From NCBI RefSeq assembly GCF_963678635.1, contig NC_087064.1:52410684-52474683 (forward strand): a DNA stretch of 64,000 bases. Reading direction: 5' to 3'. Origin of the DNA: Symsagittifera roscoffensis. Taxonomy: Eukaryota; Xenacoelomorpha; Acoela; Convolutidae. Each line of letters opens with the position of its first letter. Positions within the stretch are counted from its first letter, which is position 1. Under the pieces are notes generated by a model that worked only from the letters and a program-made list of their open reading frames with translations, did not search any database and was not told the DNA's origin. The position numbers were made by a program, and so were the translations under genes. Positions 37,501-47,985 of the stretch are shown piece after piece.

Positions 37501-40500
37501 TTTCAAGCGCAATAAAAAACTTAGCTTAATTCAGTTTTCTCGAAATAGGTATTTCAAAGAGCTATAAGACCAAGTTTTTGTTTCTTTGAAATTCAGAAAA
37601 TGAAGTGTTTTCAAAAACTAAGGCAAAATTTTTTTTGTTTCGTTACTTTGTGACTTTTTCTAACTGTTGGCTCTGGGGTTCTACATGTAGTTCTCATGTT
37701 TCTATGCAACCTAAGCATTCCGTGGACAATTTTTTTCTTGAACTTTGATTTCTTTTAAACATTTGAAAGATTCCAGAAGATTTTTCACGTTCAGAACTGT
37801 TGGAAAAAACAATGAAAATTTTTTTAATGAACTGTGTTTTATAAACGTCGTGATGGTGCATTTATTTTTTTTTTCAGAAAAATTCTTAAATTCTTTAAAT
37901 TCTCTTGTTAAAGAAGCGCATTTATACAAAAAAAACTGCATATATGATTTAGATTTTTTCAAGCGCTTTTGGAATTCGATGCAGTTTCATCTGCTAAAAG
38001 TTAAGTAGATTGCGCTCTCCAATGACAAAAAAATGTAAAGTTCACGAAAAACAGACTTTAAACCTCCAGTTTATTTGCTCATTCGTTCTGTTCAAACCTG
38101 AACAAATGCGTCGATTGTTATTTGGGATAAATCATAAATAAGAAGGTTTGGAGGGTTAATTCGAAAGGATTGCCAAAAATGTAGGCCGGTAAAAACAAAT
38201 ACAATTAAAAAAGAGGTTCTAGCATTTTGTTGTTTCGCCGCGGTTCAACTGTCGTTGAAAATAGGGCTCTCAAAAAGCTTTCAAGAATATTCAATAGTAG
38301 TGACTTGAAAAATGGATGGCGCAAAGTTGTGCGAAAGGCATAAAATTACAATTTCCTGACACATCTTTCCTTGTCAATCAAGGAGTGGATTATGCAAGAT
38401 GCTTCAAAAGATAATACAACTCTTTGATCGATCTTACAAGATAACCAACTTGTAGGATAATTAACTTTTAACTATTTTTTAAACAAGATTCCGACAAAAA
38501 AATTTTTTTTTTTGCGGTAAAAAAATGTTTTTTTTTGCTTGAAGACAACAAAATTATCAAACAAAAACTTCTTTCTCCGATCAACGGGAAATCAAAAATC
38601 TCAAACAAATGAATAAGGCGAAATTTAAAAAAAGTAATATGAAAATAACTACCATAACTGTTTATTGGAACACAACATACAATATATCTCAACCCGGTAG
38701 ACATTATTGATTGAATTTGGGGTGCCGACCTAAAGGGTGCCTCCCCCTTTGTACGACTTTGAAATCTCACTTTTTGACTGAAGTACCCTAAAATTTTTCT
38801 ATAGGCGTTTTCGCGCCAATATATACTAACCTTGGGGTGGAAGCGCGCCCAAAAAACGCTTTTTGTGGCATGTTTTTTAATCAAAATTTGTCTAAGGCGC
38901 TGAAAATTGAGTCAAAATATTTATCAATGTTTTGTAGGGATTTTTTAGAGCTCGGAATAGATAAAAAAAATAGATCAAAATAATTTCGAAAATCTGACCC
39001 TCTCGAGAAAATCCTAGATCAGCCCCTGTTGCTACTTTATTTAATTGGCGTTCAAAAAACTAAGCGTTAAATGAACAAAGTGAATAACAGTTATATAGGT
39101 TGTGTGGCTTTTTCTTGGAAACTTGACAGTCAAAATTTTTAAGAAAAACTCCAATCAGATATTTTGGCTCTTTTTTCTTTTCCCCCCGCCTCACACGAGA
39201 TTCAATTTTTTAGTGTTACGAGTGTTTTATGAGGTTGATTATGAAGACAAAATATGTTAATCTGGGCTTTATCATTATGTATGTCATTTTTCATAACAAT
39301 CAAACAATGTGAACAAAACTTTTATTTGTAAAAGTTTACACGTGGGGAAAAAAGAAAAAAAGCCGATATTTTAGATTCCATGAGTTCATTTCTACTTTTT
39401 CAATTGTCTGGTCGCTGTTTTTAATTTTTGTCTAATTTCCAAGGCGAGGAAGTGAAGAATCCGACTCGTGCCATTCCCATTGCCACCATCCTCTGCATAG
39501 CCATCTGCACAATAGCATACGCGGGAGTGTCAGTGGCATGCACCATCACCCTCCCCTACGACCAGCTGGACCCAGATGTGCCCATCCCCCAGATATTCAG
39601 GGAGTGGGGGTTGCCCTGGTTGGAGAAAGTAGTCAGCGGCGGCGCCATCTGTGCACTCACAACTAGGTGATCAATGGAACACACTTTTTTATGATCAGGA
39701 CCATTTCCATAAGTCTAAAAAACTTAAAATTAAAAAAACAGCAATCAAAAAGAATAGCCGCTTACTGTACACGTATCCCAGAACGTTCCGACCCTAATCT
39801 AAGGGATTTTTAAAACGAAAGTTTTGTGTCGACGTTTCGTTGAGTCGACCAAATTGGTTGTCTGAGTTATCCCAAATCACTACAAAGACCCTATTTCGAC
39901 CAAAATTTCTGCGCCGCAGACAATTTTTTTTAAAAAAAGACAAAAAAGCATTTATGAGCACTTTTTGGAAAAAGATGACTAAAAAATTATCCTTTTTGGC
40001 GCGCGATACCGCCTTATGCTTAGTATTTATCGTTGCTAAAAAATTTCAGGGTCGGTCAGCCAAAAAATGGAGAATTCGAACAAAGAGGCCTTTTAAGTCG
40101 GAAGGGGTCGAGTCCCTAAAGAAAGGAATATCAGCCCCAACCCCCTATATCTGCTAATGGAAAAAACCGCAAACGGTCCGAGGCCAAAATGTACGTTTTG
40201 TCGCATTATGCGGATTTGCAGCGAGGCTGTTTTGATCAATTTTTTGAATCATCTGGGTGTCTTATTTCGTATACCAAATGGTTACAACAAAGTAGAGTTT
40301 CAAACTCTCGTTCATAATTTTGAGAGACAAGGGAACTTAGAATCGCCTTTTGGTCATATTGAAAAGTCTTGGTTAACTATTATTTATGGAAAATCTTTCT
40401 GCTGTTTTTAATCCAGAAAAAATGTATTCTGTATATCTAACAAACTGTTTACACTAATTGCACCAGTCATCAGAGAGATATAGCATCCTGCTTTATCAAT

Positions 40501-43500
40501 TGCATTGACGAGGAATTTTTCCTGATGCCGTAAAGTGAGCCAAAGTAGTTGCCTTTTTGGAAGGTGCGAAAAACTGTTGAAGAGAAACAACTGGGATGGC
40601 TCTTATGAATGATCAACGCAAAGCATTCAAAACTGTCAATTATGATTTTCTGTAATTTTGTTTGAAGTGAGTCAAAATTACGCCTTGTGTTATGTACAAA
40701 CTTTTAGGAATTTTTATTGACTCAAAACTTAATTTTTAAAATCTTTAGGTTTTTGTTTGCAAAAAACTAGCCAGGTTTAATGGTATACTTTACAGAGGAC
40801 ATAAAATGTTCTCAAAATTTGCACTACCTCAAACTTTACTCTGCGTACACTGTCACTTATTTATATGGACTAGTTGTAAAGGGATGTTCCAGCCAAGAAA
40901 ATCTTGAACGAATTTTTGTATACCAAAAAAAGTATCCTCCGAACAAGGTTGTACAAAAAAGATATGATCATATTAGTAACTCAGCGAAACAGATTCTGAA
41001 GATTTGAGAAAACGAACAATAACATTTCTAGACTCTGTGCCATTGAAACTTATAAAAAGTACTAGATCAAAAGCCCGAATTATGAGAACACCCCGTTTGC
41101 ACATGTCAAAATAACAAAAACTTCAATTTTCTTCAAAAATCGTCAAATGCTACAATTTTTCAAATAGAAACAGTTTGCTACCAGTTGATTTGATGACACA
41201 TAGCACCATTCTATCAAGATATGCTGAAATCTTGAAATTAAACGATTTCAAGACATCAGATTTGATTGATTTGCTTAATTGATCTTAACTTTTAAAACTC
41301 ATATATTTTTGCTAAAGGATTATTTCAACTTGATTTGTGTTAATTTCTAATCACAAATAGAAGTTTGCAAATTTTTAGATCCACCAAATTGATTTTCAGA
41401 GCTCTCTCAAAACCCTATAAAGACCCTAATTTGACCAATTTTTCTGCGCTGTAGTCAAATTTTTGAAGAACAGGCCAAAAAAGGCGTTTTAGGCCATTTT
41501 TGGAAAACTTTGATCAAAAAGTTTGCGTTTTTTTGGCGCGCGCTCCCCGCTCAAAATTAGTATAGATTGGCGCCTAGGGCGCCTTTAAAAAAGTTCAAGT
41601 TCAATCAGCCAAAAGTGTAGATTTCGAGATAGTACAAAGGGGGACCCTTTGGGTCGGCAGGGGGTCGAATCCCTGAAGGGGGCGTGTCCGCCCCCCCTGC
41701 CCCCCTATATGCGCTATATATTTATGTATATCATGCTTCTATGTTTGTCTTAGTCTGTTCGGTAGTCTGTTCCCTATGCCCCGCATCATCTACTCCATGG
41801 CCACAGACGGAATCCTGTTCAAGTTCTTCGCCACCGTCTCCGCCACCCACAAGACCCCCACTTACGCCACATTCACATCAGGACTACTAGCAGGTAGATG
41901 GATCAATTAATTTCAGGCACCCTCAACTAATTTTGTTAAGTACTCAACTTTTGGAACCCTTACTTTCATTCCAATTTGAAGGTTAACATAAATTCTCTCG
42001 TTCTAACTTTGATTTAAACTTAATAAAAATCACCTTGCTCGTTTAATTAAATTTGACTCAATAATCCATATTAATGATTCAGGCAGGAAAATAGGTAATA
42101 ATAATCGCAATATGATTATGACTAAGATTTAAAAAGGTGTTTTAATTGCACTTTTCAGTCCCAATTGTACTTGAAAAAATACTTGAAAAAAAATAATGAA
42201 CCCAGATTGTTTTGCAGCTGTTCTGTCGTTGATTGTGAACTTGGAGGACCTGGTTGATATGATGTCCATAGGCACTCTTCTTTCCTACACTATGGTCGCA
42301 ATGTCAGTACTCATACTCAGGTGAGCCATATACCATCTAAATTACAAATTGCATGTTAAGCTCTTCATAATGTTTCTTTTTAAATGGAAATTTTTAGTAA
42401 GGTATAAGGGCGTTGCATTTTCACGAAGAGCTACTTCATACACACGTTTTTATCAAAATTTGCGAAAAAAGGCGCGGAAAAACTTACGTTTTTGATTAAT
42501 TTTTGGTTAGTTTTGGATTAACTTTGACTCGCATAATCAAAAGCATTTTTTGCGCTTTCGGTCGCTTTGATATTTATTATAAACTGGTAAAAACAGACTG
42601 TTAATTCTTCAAACAAGAGAAAAAATGTTTAGCTTTTTTAACGAAGGTTGTTATCATAGGTACCGCAGAGACGCCCCCTGTCCCGCCTACGCAGTCTCAT
42701 CCCACATCAAAGTAGATAAGGTGGGGGACAAGACTAGGCGTGAGATACTGAAGATGGCGTTGGGTGGGGATGCCATGGGCACTGAGCCTTCCAAGGAGAG
42801 TGAGGCGCTAGCTGTCTCTCTCACATTCTTTCTCAGTGAGTAAACAAAACATCATTTCCTATTTTTAAAAAATGATTCAGAAAGAAGCTGACAAAAGACG
42901 CATCAAATATCCCGCAGAACCAACAAAAATATGTGGAAAGTAATTTTAAAAATTATGAGGTTTCTTTCAACTTTTTTTATTTGATCTAGTTCTTAAAAAA
43001 ATTAAGAGCTCGTTTCTTATAAAAAATGTCAATTTTGCTTGTTGCATTAATTTGAGCATAGCTTTTAACAAGTTTATTGATGAACAAGGTTTCCCTAGTT
43101 GATCAAGGGAGGTTACCTTGCAAGATCTTGCAAGAATCTTGCAAGATTCTTTTAAAGAAGATGCATCTCTTTGAAAGATCTTGCAAGACTCTTGCAAGTT
43201 CTTGCAAGATCTTGCAAGACAACCTCCGTTAAAGATAACCTTAATTCTAGCAAGATTCTTAAAGACATGATTTTTTTTGTGAAAAAAAGTTACACAAGAA
43301 GACAATTAAATATTTTTTTTACCAGTAGCAAGTGGAAAAAGTTAAGCACTTGAAGAAATCAACTTTAAAAAGAAAAAAATAACCACATAATAAGATAAAC
43401 ATAATTATTCATCGGATTAATGTGAACACAACATACAAAATATCTCAAGCTAATTGACTCTATTCATCAAAATTTTCACAAAAAAAAAACTTAAAAAAAA

Positions 43501-46500
43501 TGAAATTTAACGACTAGATTTGCAAAACTAGATGAAAAATTCCAATCAAGTCAAAAAAATGGGTTTTTGAAAATTTTTAATTGAAAACGAATAAATTATA
43601 ACGGCAATCTGAAATAGTTTACATTATGAAAAATGAAAAATCAAAATATGTTTGAATGTTCTTAAAAAATGTTTAACACATTTTCTTCCGAGCTTAAACT
43701 CTTTTCTTTGTGACCGTAGTCAAATTGGATCTCCATAATTTTTTGAGACCACTAGAATTCTTTGTGACCGTAGTCAAATTGGATCTCCATAATTTTTTCT
43801 GCAGCCCAGAATAAGGTTTTGTGAAAATTTCATAGTTGGTTATCTAGCAAGATATCCGCTCTCTTTCAAGATCTTGCAAGATAATCTCACTCTTGCAAGA
43901 TCTTGCAGGATAACCCTCCTTGATTGACTAGGGCTATTGGTCCCAAACGAAGTTTAATCAATGAGTAGCTTAGACCTGTTTTTTTTTGTTTGAAAATTAA
44001 ACTTTTATGTGGTTAAAACTAAAAACTGCGGACTACCTTTCTTTTTTTCTACTTCTTTGAAAAAGGAGGTTCGATTTTTTTTGAAAACCTGACCCTTCCC
44101 CCACCTACTTGAGAAAATCCTTTATCGGCCCCTGTTTATGAAATTTTTAATCAATGGTGTTTAATCGGTCCATCTGAAAATGTTTTCTACAGAATTAGTT
44201 TATTGCAAATTATACTTTTTTGCATTCCAGCCAGCCCATTGTTAAGTTTCACTCTCAATTTTGATTCACTTTAAGCGGGTAAAATTCAACAAACTTGTAC
44301 ATTTTGAAATTTAAATTTTATTAGTGCCAGTTTTTTTGAGCTCTAGTTTACTGTCACAAACACACACACACACACACACACGCACACACACACATATGCA
44401 ACCACAAATTCATTCATATAAATAACGGAAAAACACAAAATTGAAAATGGTAACTTAAAAAAAAATTGATCTTTTTTTAGTTTTTCTGTAGTAAAAAACT
44501 CACGTCCTTTTTACCCAGAAACCAGGTAGGAAATGACTTTTTTGAGTTTTTGAGTGTACACAAAAACCTTAAGCCTTGCAATATGTTTATGAATTTTGTC
44601 ACCTAACAAATAAGGCAGTTATGGGAATTGGAATTTTGAACAAATTGAAGGACTTTAGTTAGTCTTATTCATCGATTTTAATAGTAAATTTTTTTCCAAA
44701 GGCTCGAAAAAACTCTTTTTCTCAGTATTTTTTATCAGCTAATAGTTGACTGCATTTTAATCAAAGGCTTAAGCCAACTAAAATCCAATTGAACTTTTGA
44801 GCCAAATGATCAACAAAAAGCAAAAATGCAGAATGCGCTCTACAAATACGAAAGCGAAATGGAGCAAAAAAAATGAAAGACTTCTGATTTCAAAAATGGA
44901 ATAAAATTTTAAGAGTTTTCCAAAAATAGCTCATATTGATCTAGTTTTCTGAAATTGGGTTAAATTTATCAAAAGCATCTCGATTTACTCGCTCAAAAAT
45001 AAATTTGAAAGTATAATCGAAAAAAGTTAAATCGAAAAAGTTTAAACCAAATTAAATCCCAATGAAAAGTTTCGTTAATTTTTTAATGTGAAATCTCCTG
45101 TTTGTCATCCCCCACCCGGCCAAATTTTCTTATATATTTGGATCCCTTCAGCTTGCTGGCACAAATGTCCACCTAGACTTGACTGAACAGCAGCACCAGG
45201 TTGTAATTTGGTGCCAAAAATTATTAAAATATTTTTCGGACTAACACTCAATGCTTTAAATATTTATCAATTGAGGTTAGAGGTACTTAATATTTCACCT
45301 CAATTTTCGTTAATTGTTCAAAAACCTCATTATATGTGATACTAACCCAATGATTAGTACACAAATGATAAACACTTCGGTATGAAGATTACTCAAATGC
45401 GATTGCTTACTTATTAGGAAAACCATATTTCCCTAGAAGTTTTTGCTCGTTATTTTTCAGCATCTGGTGCGTTCATATGTGCAGCTACATGTGTGGTCAC
45501 TCACTTTCTAGACACTGACAAGATATCTGAAAGTTCGTTCGTGACTGGAATTGTTCTGCTGTCAGTTACTAGTGTGGTTGAGGTCATTCTACTGTGCATT
45601 TTGGCTCGGCTTCCTCAGAAAAGACTCAATCTAAGATTCAAGGTCAGATCACTGGACGCTCTTTATAATTTTATTTTAAATTCACTTGAATGATTAAGTT
45701 CACTTAATCATNNNNNNNNNNNNNNNNNNNNNNNNNNNNNNNNNNNNNNNNNNNNNNNNNNNNNNNNNNNNNNNNNNNNNNNNNNNNNNNNNNNNNNNNN
45801 NNNNNNNNNNNNNNNNNNNNNNNNNNNNNNNNNNNNNNNNNNNNNNNNNNNNNNNNNNNNNNNNNNNNNNNNNNNNNNNNNNNNNNNNNNNNNNNNNNNN
45901 NNNNNNNNNNNAAAAAAAACAAAAATTTATTTGCACTAAAACAAAGCTCTCCAATAGCAGCAATGTACATTTTGGCGAAAAAAAAGAGAAAAAAAATGTC
46001 ATCGAACGCGGATTTTAATTTGCAACTCAACGGAGAACAAAGTATTCATATTGAATCAGATTTTTCAAACGGAGCTGAGCTGGTTTCGTGAAAAAAGTGT
46101 CAAATAAGTCATATTCTTGAAATTCAAAGATTTCCGAGATGACATATTTTTTTCGTGAATACTGAAAAAATTTGTAAGTCTCAATGAATGCAGCGAAGTC
46201 ATTAATAGGTCGTGTCGACGACTTTTAGTTTTCTCAGAGAGGATTTTTAAAAAATCTTTACCTTCAAAAAGTTTTTTTTTCTGCTTGCATTTTGACATTC
46301 AACAGCTAAAAAACAGGCAAATAAGCTCTTCTATTACAAAAAAGCATATGGCGCCTAAAAATTGTAATTGAATTGTAGTTTCAAAAGCAAGATTCTGTTT
46401 TTAAGATTTTCTTACGTTTTATACAAAAGGCCAAACTTGAAAAACATGAAAAAGTCAAAATAATCTCTTGAAAAACTTGAAAAAGTCAAAATAATGAAAA

Positions 46501-47518
46501 AGTCAAAATAATCATTTTTTAGTATTAACTTTATTGTACAATTTTTTAAAAAGTAGACTGTATGAATATATTTTTTCGAAAAACTTCAAAAATGATTGTA
46601 CTTTTACTTATAATGCTTCAATTTAATAGTTTTGAGTTTAGTGTTAAGTTTTTAGGAGTCAACTAACGCATCGAAGGCTCCTATATGGGTCATATTGATT
46701 TACGTTTTTTTTTAATCGGAAAAAGTCTTAAAATGTCTTCACGCTCAAGTTTGACTGTTCACAGTATGACTTTTGATTTGTTTCTAAGTTCGCTTCTTTC
46801 TCTTTGATATAAGGAGTGCAAACGCCATTATTGAACAGCAAAAGTGTACTAATCATTACAAAAAATGAAAACTGAAAAAAACTTACCTTTGAGATCTCAA
46901 AGCGGAATAAAAAAAAACCTCATTGATTCAGTTTTCCAGGTTGTGTTATCAAAAAAAATTCAATACAAAAAATGTCTCGAAATTTAACAAGCCTAAAGGC
47001 CGTATATTTGTCTTGGTGTAACTCCAAAGCTGAACTTTTTGAAAAATTTGTGATTGAAAAACTGCACTTTTAACAATCCGGTATTCTCTATGGACCTAAT
47101 TCTAGCCAAAAAAAAGTTATTAAATGCCGAAACTGTAATTTTCGACAGGCTTCTTGCATGGAAAAATTTGATAAGAATATTCAGTCTATTGAGGCCAACC
47201 CGGGTCCGGGTTGTCTAAGAGATCAATTAATCAGTCACCTCTACAAATTTTAAGAAAGAACAAAAATTTAGCAAGATAGGTAAATAGATGATCATTATAA
47301 TTTAATTGATATTTTTGTCATTCGTAATTCACTGTTTTGTCAAAACAGGTTTTGTGATCTACTTCTCGTATGGAATTCGACACAGTCGGTTGGAAAAACG
47401 AGGGACGAGCGAGCAACTAGACAACTCGGCTGAATTCGTTCACTCATATGAAGACCAGTCACTCGACAAAGACCCTCTTAAAACACCTCTGGCATACAAG
47501 GTGAATGGGGACTCGTGA
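28533..47518 (+). CDS. SLC7A1-3-like: Cationic amino acid transporter (CAT family), 13-exon gene with 12 exons visible
   Basis: The joined exons encode a plasma-membrane APC-superfamily carrier for cationic amino acids (arginine, lysine, ornithine in characterised CATs). About 612 codons are visible, roughly 650 with the missing exon, matching the usual 620-660. Recognised blocks: [15 protein letters not shown] (TM1), [15 protein letters not shown] (with the conserved glutamate needed for transport), [66 protein letters not shown], and C-terminal [13 protein letters not shown]. All visible junctions are GT-AG and in phase. The loop before GGFMPFG is much shorter than in vertebrate CAT-1. The GSTLGAG form fits CAT-1/2/3 better than SLC7A4. 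Between exons 11 (phase 0 end) and 13 (needs phase 1) an exon of length 3n+1 is missing; it should encode the penultimate membrane segments. Exons are clearly GC-richer than introns. Confidence 0.92.
29379..29614 (+). CDS. CAT exon 2 (N-terminus, TM1-2)
   Basis: The acceptor is TTTTCATTTAAG|A. It encodes a basic, charged cytosolic segment, then [18 protein letters not shown], the signature first membrane helix, and [20 protein letters not shown]. The donor CTG|GTAACT leaves phase 1. The right boundary is certain; the left depends on the exon 1 model. Confidence 0.85.
29895..30023 (+). CDS. CAT exon 3 (TM3 region)
   Basis: The acceptor is TTTTTTCAG|G. It encodes [17 protein letters not shown] and continues to MQYVI, with the functionally essential glutamate after YA. 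The donor ATTG|GTATGA leaves phase 1. Confidence 0.92.
30098..30256 (+). CDS. CAT exon 4
   Basis: The preceding intron (30024-30097) is only 74 bp. The acceptor is GTTTCAG|GC. It encodes [14 protein letters not shown], a loop, then [16 protein letters not shown], the start of the next helix. The donor ACGC|GTTAGC leaves phase 1; a donor immediately after C is a little weak, but the reading joins exon 5 perfectly. Confidence 0.88.
30362..30835. repeat. GAGCGG array, copy 2 (intron 4)
   Basis: It opens CCCTAGTCGAGATTCAGCTC, then alternates CCGCTCAAA and TTTGAGCGG text as at 7316-7556. Units become sparse after 30545 and reappear at 30725-30805. It lies wholly within the 4.1-kb intron. Confidence 0.7.
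31320..33440 (+). pseudogene. Degenerate Ty3/gypsy pol fragment in intron 4
   Basis: Reverse transcriptase pieces are recognisable. One is a [15 protein letters not shown] segment at about 32055-32099. Another is [16 protein letters not shown] at 32323-32370. A third is FLDNILIV near 32419-32442, where the catalytic pair L-D-D is read L-D-N. After that come [14 protein letters not shown]-like and [15 protein letters not shown] segments that match the RT connection region. Traces compatible with RNase H (ELEFLTV near 33270) follow the inserted MITE at 32814. Stops and frame changes are numerous. 31320-32000 is probably upstream pol or gag but carries no clear motif. No LTRs were found. Confidence 0.65.
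32814..33084. mobile_element. hAT-like MITE with perfect 8-bp target duplication
   Basis: The 271-bp element starts CAGGGGCGGATTTAGG and ends CTAGATCCGCCCCTG, an inverted pair. It is flanked on both sides by CCCTATTA (32806-32813 and 33085-33092), an exact 8-bp duplication typical of hAT transposons. It has no coding capacity. It is inserted in the degenerate gypsy fragment, so it is younger than that insertion. Confidence 0.85.
33446..33721. mobile_element. hAT-like MITE, second copy
   Basis: The 276-bp copy starts CAGGGGCGGATCTAGGA and ends AAATCCGCCCCTG, in the opposite orientation to the copy at 32814. Its flanks (ACCCAAGT and CATTGCCG) do not match, so the target duplication is lost or the copy is rearranged. 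Confidence 0.8.
34339..34442 (+). CDS. CAT exon 5
   Basis: It follows a 4.1-kb repeat-filled intron. The acceptor is TTCATTTCAG|TG. It encodes [20 protein letters not shown], the conserved GVKES loop and the following helix. The donor GCA|GTAAGA is in phase 0. Confidence 0.92.
34566..34761. mobile_element. CCCGGGTTGAC-type MITE in intron 5
   Basis: This is a short inverted-repeat element, CCCCCGCGTTGACGTCCATA at the left and GTCAACCCGGG at the right. The interior reads AAAATGCTTATCATAC on one side and its complement on the other. Related copies lie at 7621, 57353 and 61320. No target duplication is obvious. Confidence 0.65.
34844..35372 (+). mobile_element. HINE-like element, copy 5
   Basis: Near full-length copy with the 5' hairpin region (one mismatch), the GCGCGATATATTTCGCGC core, the GTCGGAACA internal repeat and a 3' hairpin that has lost one pair. 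It is joined directly to the next copy with no spacer. Confidence 0.8.
35373..35912 (+). mobile_element. HINE-like element, copy 6 (head-to-tail with copy 5)
   Basis: It begins TTGTTCCGAC immediately after the CTTG end of copy 5. The order and content are the same as copy 5. It lies in intron 5 of the transporter gene in the gene's orientation. Confidence 0.8.
36207..36360 (+). CDS. CAT exon 6
   Basis: The acceptor is AGTTTAG|A. It encodes a short extracellular loop ([14 protein letters not shown]), [15 protein letters not shown] and [13 protein letters not shown], all strongly conserved in the family. The donor GCCG|GTAAGT leaves phase 1. Confidence 0.95.
36516..36740 (+). mobile_element. 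HINE-like element, strongly diverged fragment
   Basis: Co-linear with the 5' half of the family: GGAATATTTATGATCGG, a T-run, the GTTCAAAT block and GGGGGTTTGAAAATTATTG. The ends are lost. It is located in intron 6. Confidence 0.5.
36960..38713. other. Intron 6 interior, no feature recognised
   Basis: AT-rich intronic sequence with no recognisable repeat terminus or motif. Overlapping small open frames around 37711-38008 occur on both strands and carry no family signature. Confidence 0.45.
38714..39028. mobile_element. hAT-like MITE relative, left-truncated
   Basis: The right end GAGAAAATCCTAGATCAGCC matches the 32814 element's right end. The interior keeps GTGCCGACCTAAAGGGTGCC. The left terminus is absent. 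Located in intron 6. Confidence 0.6.
39444..39666 (+). CDS. CAT exon 7
   Basis: The acceptor is TTTCCAAG|G. It encodes [16 protein letters not shown], a helix, the [16 protein letters not shown] loop and [12 protein letters not shown]. The donor ACTAG|GTGATC leaves phase 2. Confidence 0.95.
39842..40156. mobile_element. hAT-like MITE relative, diverged
   Basis: Contains GTCGACCAAATTGGTTGTC, TTTCTGCGCCGCAGAC, GGCGCGCG and GGTCGGTCAGCC, all seen in other family members, and GGGGTCGAGTCCCT. The termini are degraded. Located in intron 7. Confidence 0.55.
40157..41378. other. Intron 7 interior, no feature recognised
   Basis: Forward open frames at 40157-40411 and 40780-41007 have ordinary composition but no recognisable domain, no splice context joining them and no repeat copy in the window. 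I do not call them genes. Confidence 0.4.
41379..41714. mobile_element. hAT-like MITE relative next to exon 8
   Basis: The interior matches the 33446 copy (GGCGCGCGCTCCCC, ATTGGCGCC, GGGGGACCCTTTGGGTCGGC, GGGGTCGAATCCCTGA). The outer ends are eroded. It ends about 40 bp before the exon 8 acceptor, so the remaining pyrimidine-rich tract lies between the repeat and the splice site. Confidence 0.65.
41754..41893 (+). CDS. CAT exon 8
   Basis: The acceptor is TTTGTCTTAG|T. It encodes [37 protein letters not shown] and SGLLA. The donor GCAG|GTAGAT leaves phase 1. An hAT-like MITE relative ends only about 40 bp upstream of the acceptor. Confidence 0.95.
42218..42320 (+). CDS. CAT exon 9
   Basis: The acceptor is TTTTGCAG|C. 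It encodes [20 protein letters not shown] and a helix ending VLIL. The donor CTCAG|GTGAGC leaves phase 2. Confidence 0.95.
42660..42835 (+). CDS. CAT exon 10 (cytosolic loop)
   Basis: The acceptor is TTATCATAG|G. It encodes [12 protein letters not shown] and a charged, hydrophilic loop ([15 protein letters not shown]) as in the large intracellular loop of CATs, then the start of a helix. The donor TCTCA|GTGAGT leaves phase 1. Confidence 0.9.
43093..43933. mobile_element. TIR element with CTTGCAAGATCTTGCAAG palindromes, copy 1
   Basis: It starts CCCTAGTTGATCAAGGGAGG and ends with the near-complement (CCTCCTTGATTGACTAGGG). Immediately inside both ends are runs of the 18-bp perfect palindrome CTTGCAAGATCTTGCAAG and broken forms of it. 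The middle contains a direct duplication: TTTGTGACCGTAGTCAAATT appears at about 43705 and 43760. It lies in intron 10. No target duplication was recognised. Confidence 0.75.
44052..44134. mobile_element. hAT-like MITE relative, right-end fragment
   Basis: Only the terminus is left: GAAAACCTGACCC, then TTGAGAAAATCCTTTATCGG and CCCCTG. Confidence 0.5.
44361..44394. repeat. (CA)n microsatellite
   Basis: About 17 CA units with one CG interruption, in intron 10. Confidence 0.9.
44400..45460. other. Intron 10 remainder, no feature recognised
   Basis: AT-rich intron with no known motif up to the exon 11 acceptor. Confidence 0.45.
45461..45642 (+). CDS. CAT exon 11
   Basis: The acceptor is TATTTTTCAG|C. 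It encodes two helices with a short loop ([13 protein letters not shown], then [20 protein letters not shown]) and the cytosolic [11 protein letters not shown] that precedes the last helix pair. The donor AAG|GTCAGA is in phase 0. The next exon is not visible. Confidence 0.9.
45712..45911. other. Assembly gap, 200 N, probable site of missing CAT exon 12
   Basis: Exactly 200 N. It lies 69 bp after exon 11. The visible sequence between here and exon 13 contains no match to the family's penultimate helix pair, which should encode about 37 residues including a conserved W-I/V-R-F type segment. Phase requires an exon of length 3n+1. True gap length is unknown. Confidence 0.8.
45912..47348. other. 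Intron before last exon
   Basis: No exon-like block was found. 46437-46512 has three loose repeats of GAAAAAGTCAAAATAAT. 47190-47215 contains AACCCGGGTCCGGG, which resembles the CCCGGG termini of other repeats here. Confidence 0.4.
47349..47518 (+). CDS. CAT exon 13 (last coding exon)
   Basis: The acceptor is GTCAAAACAG|G. It encodes [18 protein letters not shown], the conserved end of the last helix, and an acidic cytosolic tail, with TGA at 47516-47518. No AATAAA lies close by; the first seen is near 47913, inside a repeat. Confidence 0.92.
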
Positions 47519-47685
47519 TCACTTGTATACTGTTTTGATTTATTATTTATTTTGAAGGCATATTTGTTTGCATTTATTGTATTGAATGACATTGAAAAAA
47601 CGTTAGTAAAACGTGTAAGCCAAGTATATTTTCTTTTTAGTCGTGTTTCGTCGCGTACGTTCTAGCTTTAAATTTGACATTATGA

Positions 47686-47985
47686 TTGTTCCGACCCTCG
47701 AAGAAAGGATCGGGACATACATGCTTGAGGTTGTTTTACAGAAGAATTTCGGCGATCGAAACTATATTTTTAGCTGCCTCGGTTTACACCCAATTGCAGA
47801 TAATCGCCGAATTCAACTGTTAAATATAGTGGTGTGCCTGCGATCTTTTTAGTAAATTTGAAAACAACGTGTTTTCCATTATCTGGAATAACTTATGTAC
47901 GCGTGAAGATTGAATAAATGGCGCCGATTTGGTTCTCCGGGCAGTCGAATTGTTCAGTGCTTCGCCCTGATATTAACAGTCTTTT
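47686..47985 (+). mobile_element. HINE-like element, internally deleted copy
   Basis: It starts TTGTTCCGACCCTCG and ends GCTTCGCCCTGATATTAACA; both termini are recognisable but the interior is short (300 bp). It contains the first AATAAA downstream of the transporter stop codon (near 47913), so it could supply its polyadenylation signal; this is speculative. Confidence 0.6.

Noticed and set aside
40157-41007. Forward frames of 84 and 75 codons in intron 7 as alternative exons
   Set aside because: No similarity to the CAT family, incompatible with the in-phase exon 7 to exon 8 junction, and no recognised domain.
43093-43933. piggyBac element because the end reads CCCTAG
   Set aside because: The flanking bases are not TTAA at either copy (43093 or 52504), so that assignment is not supported.
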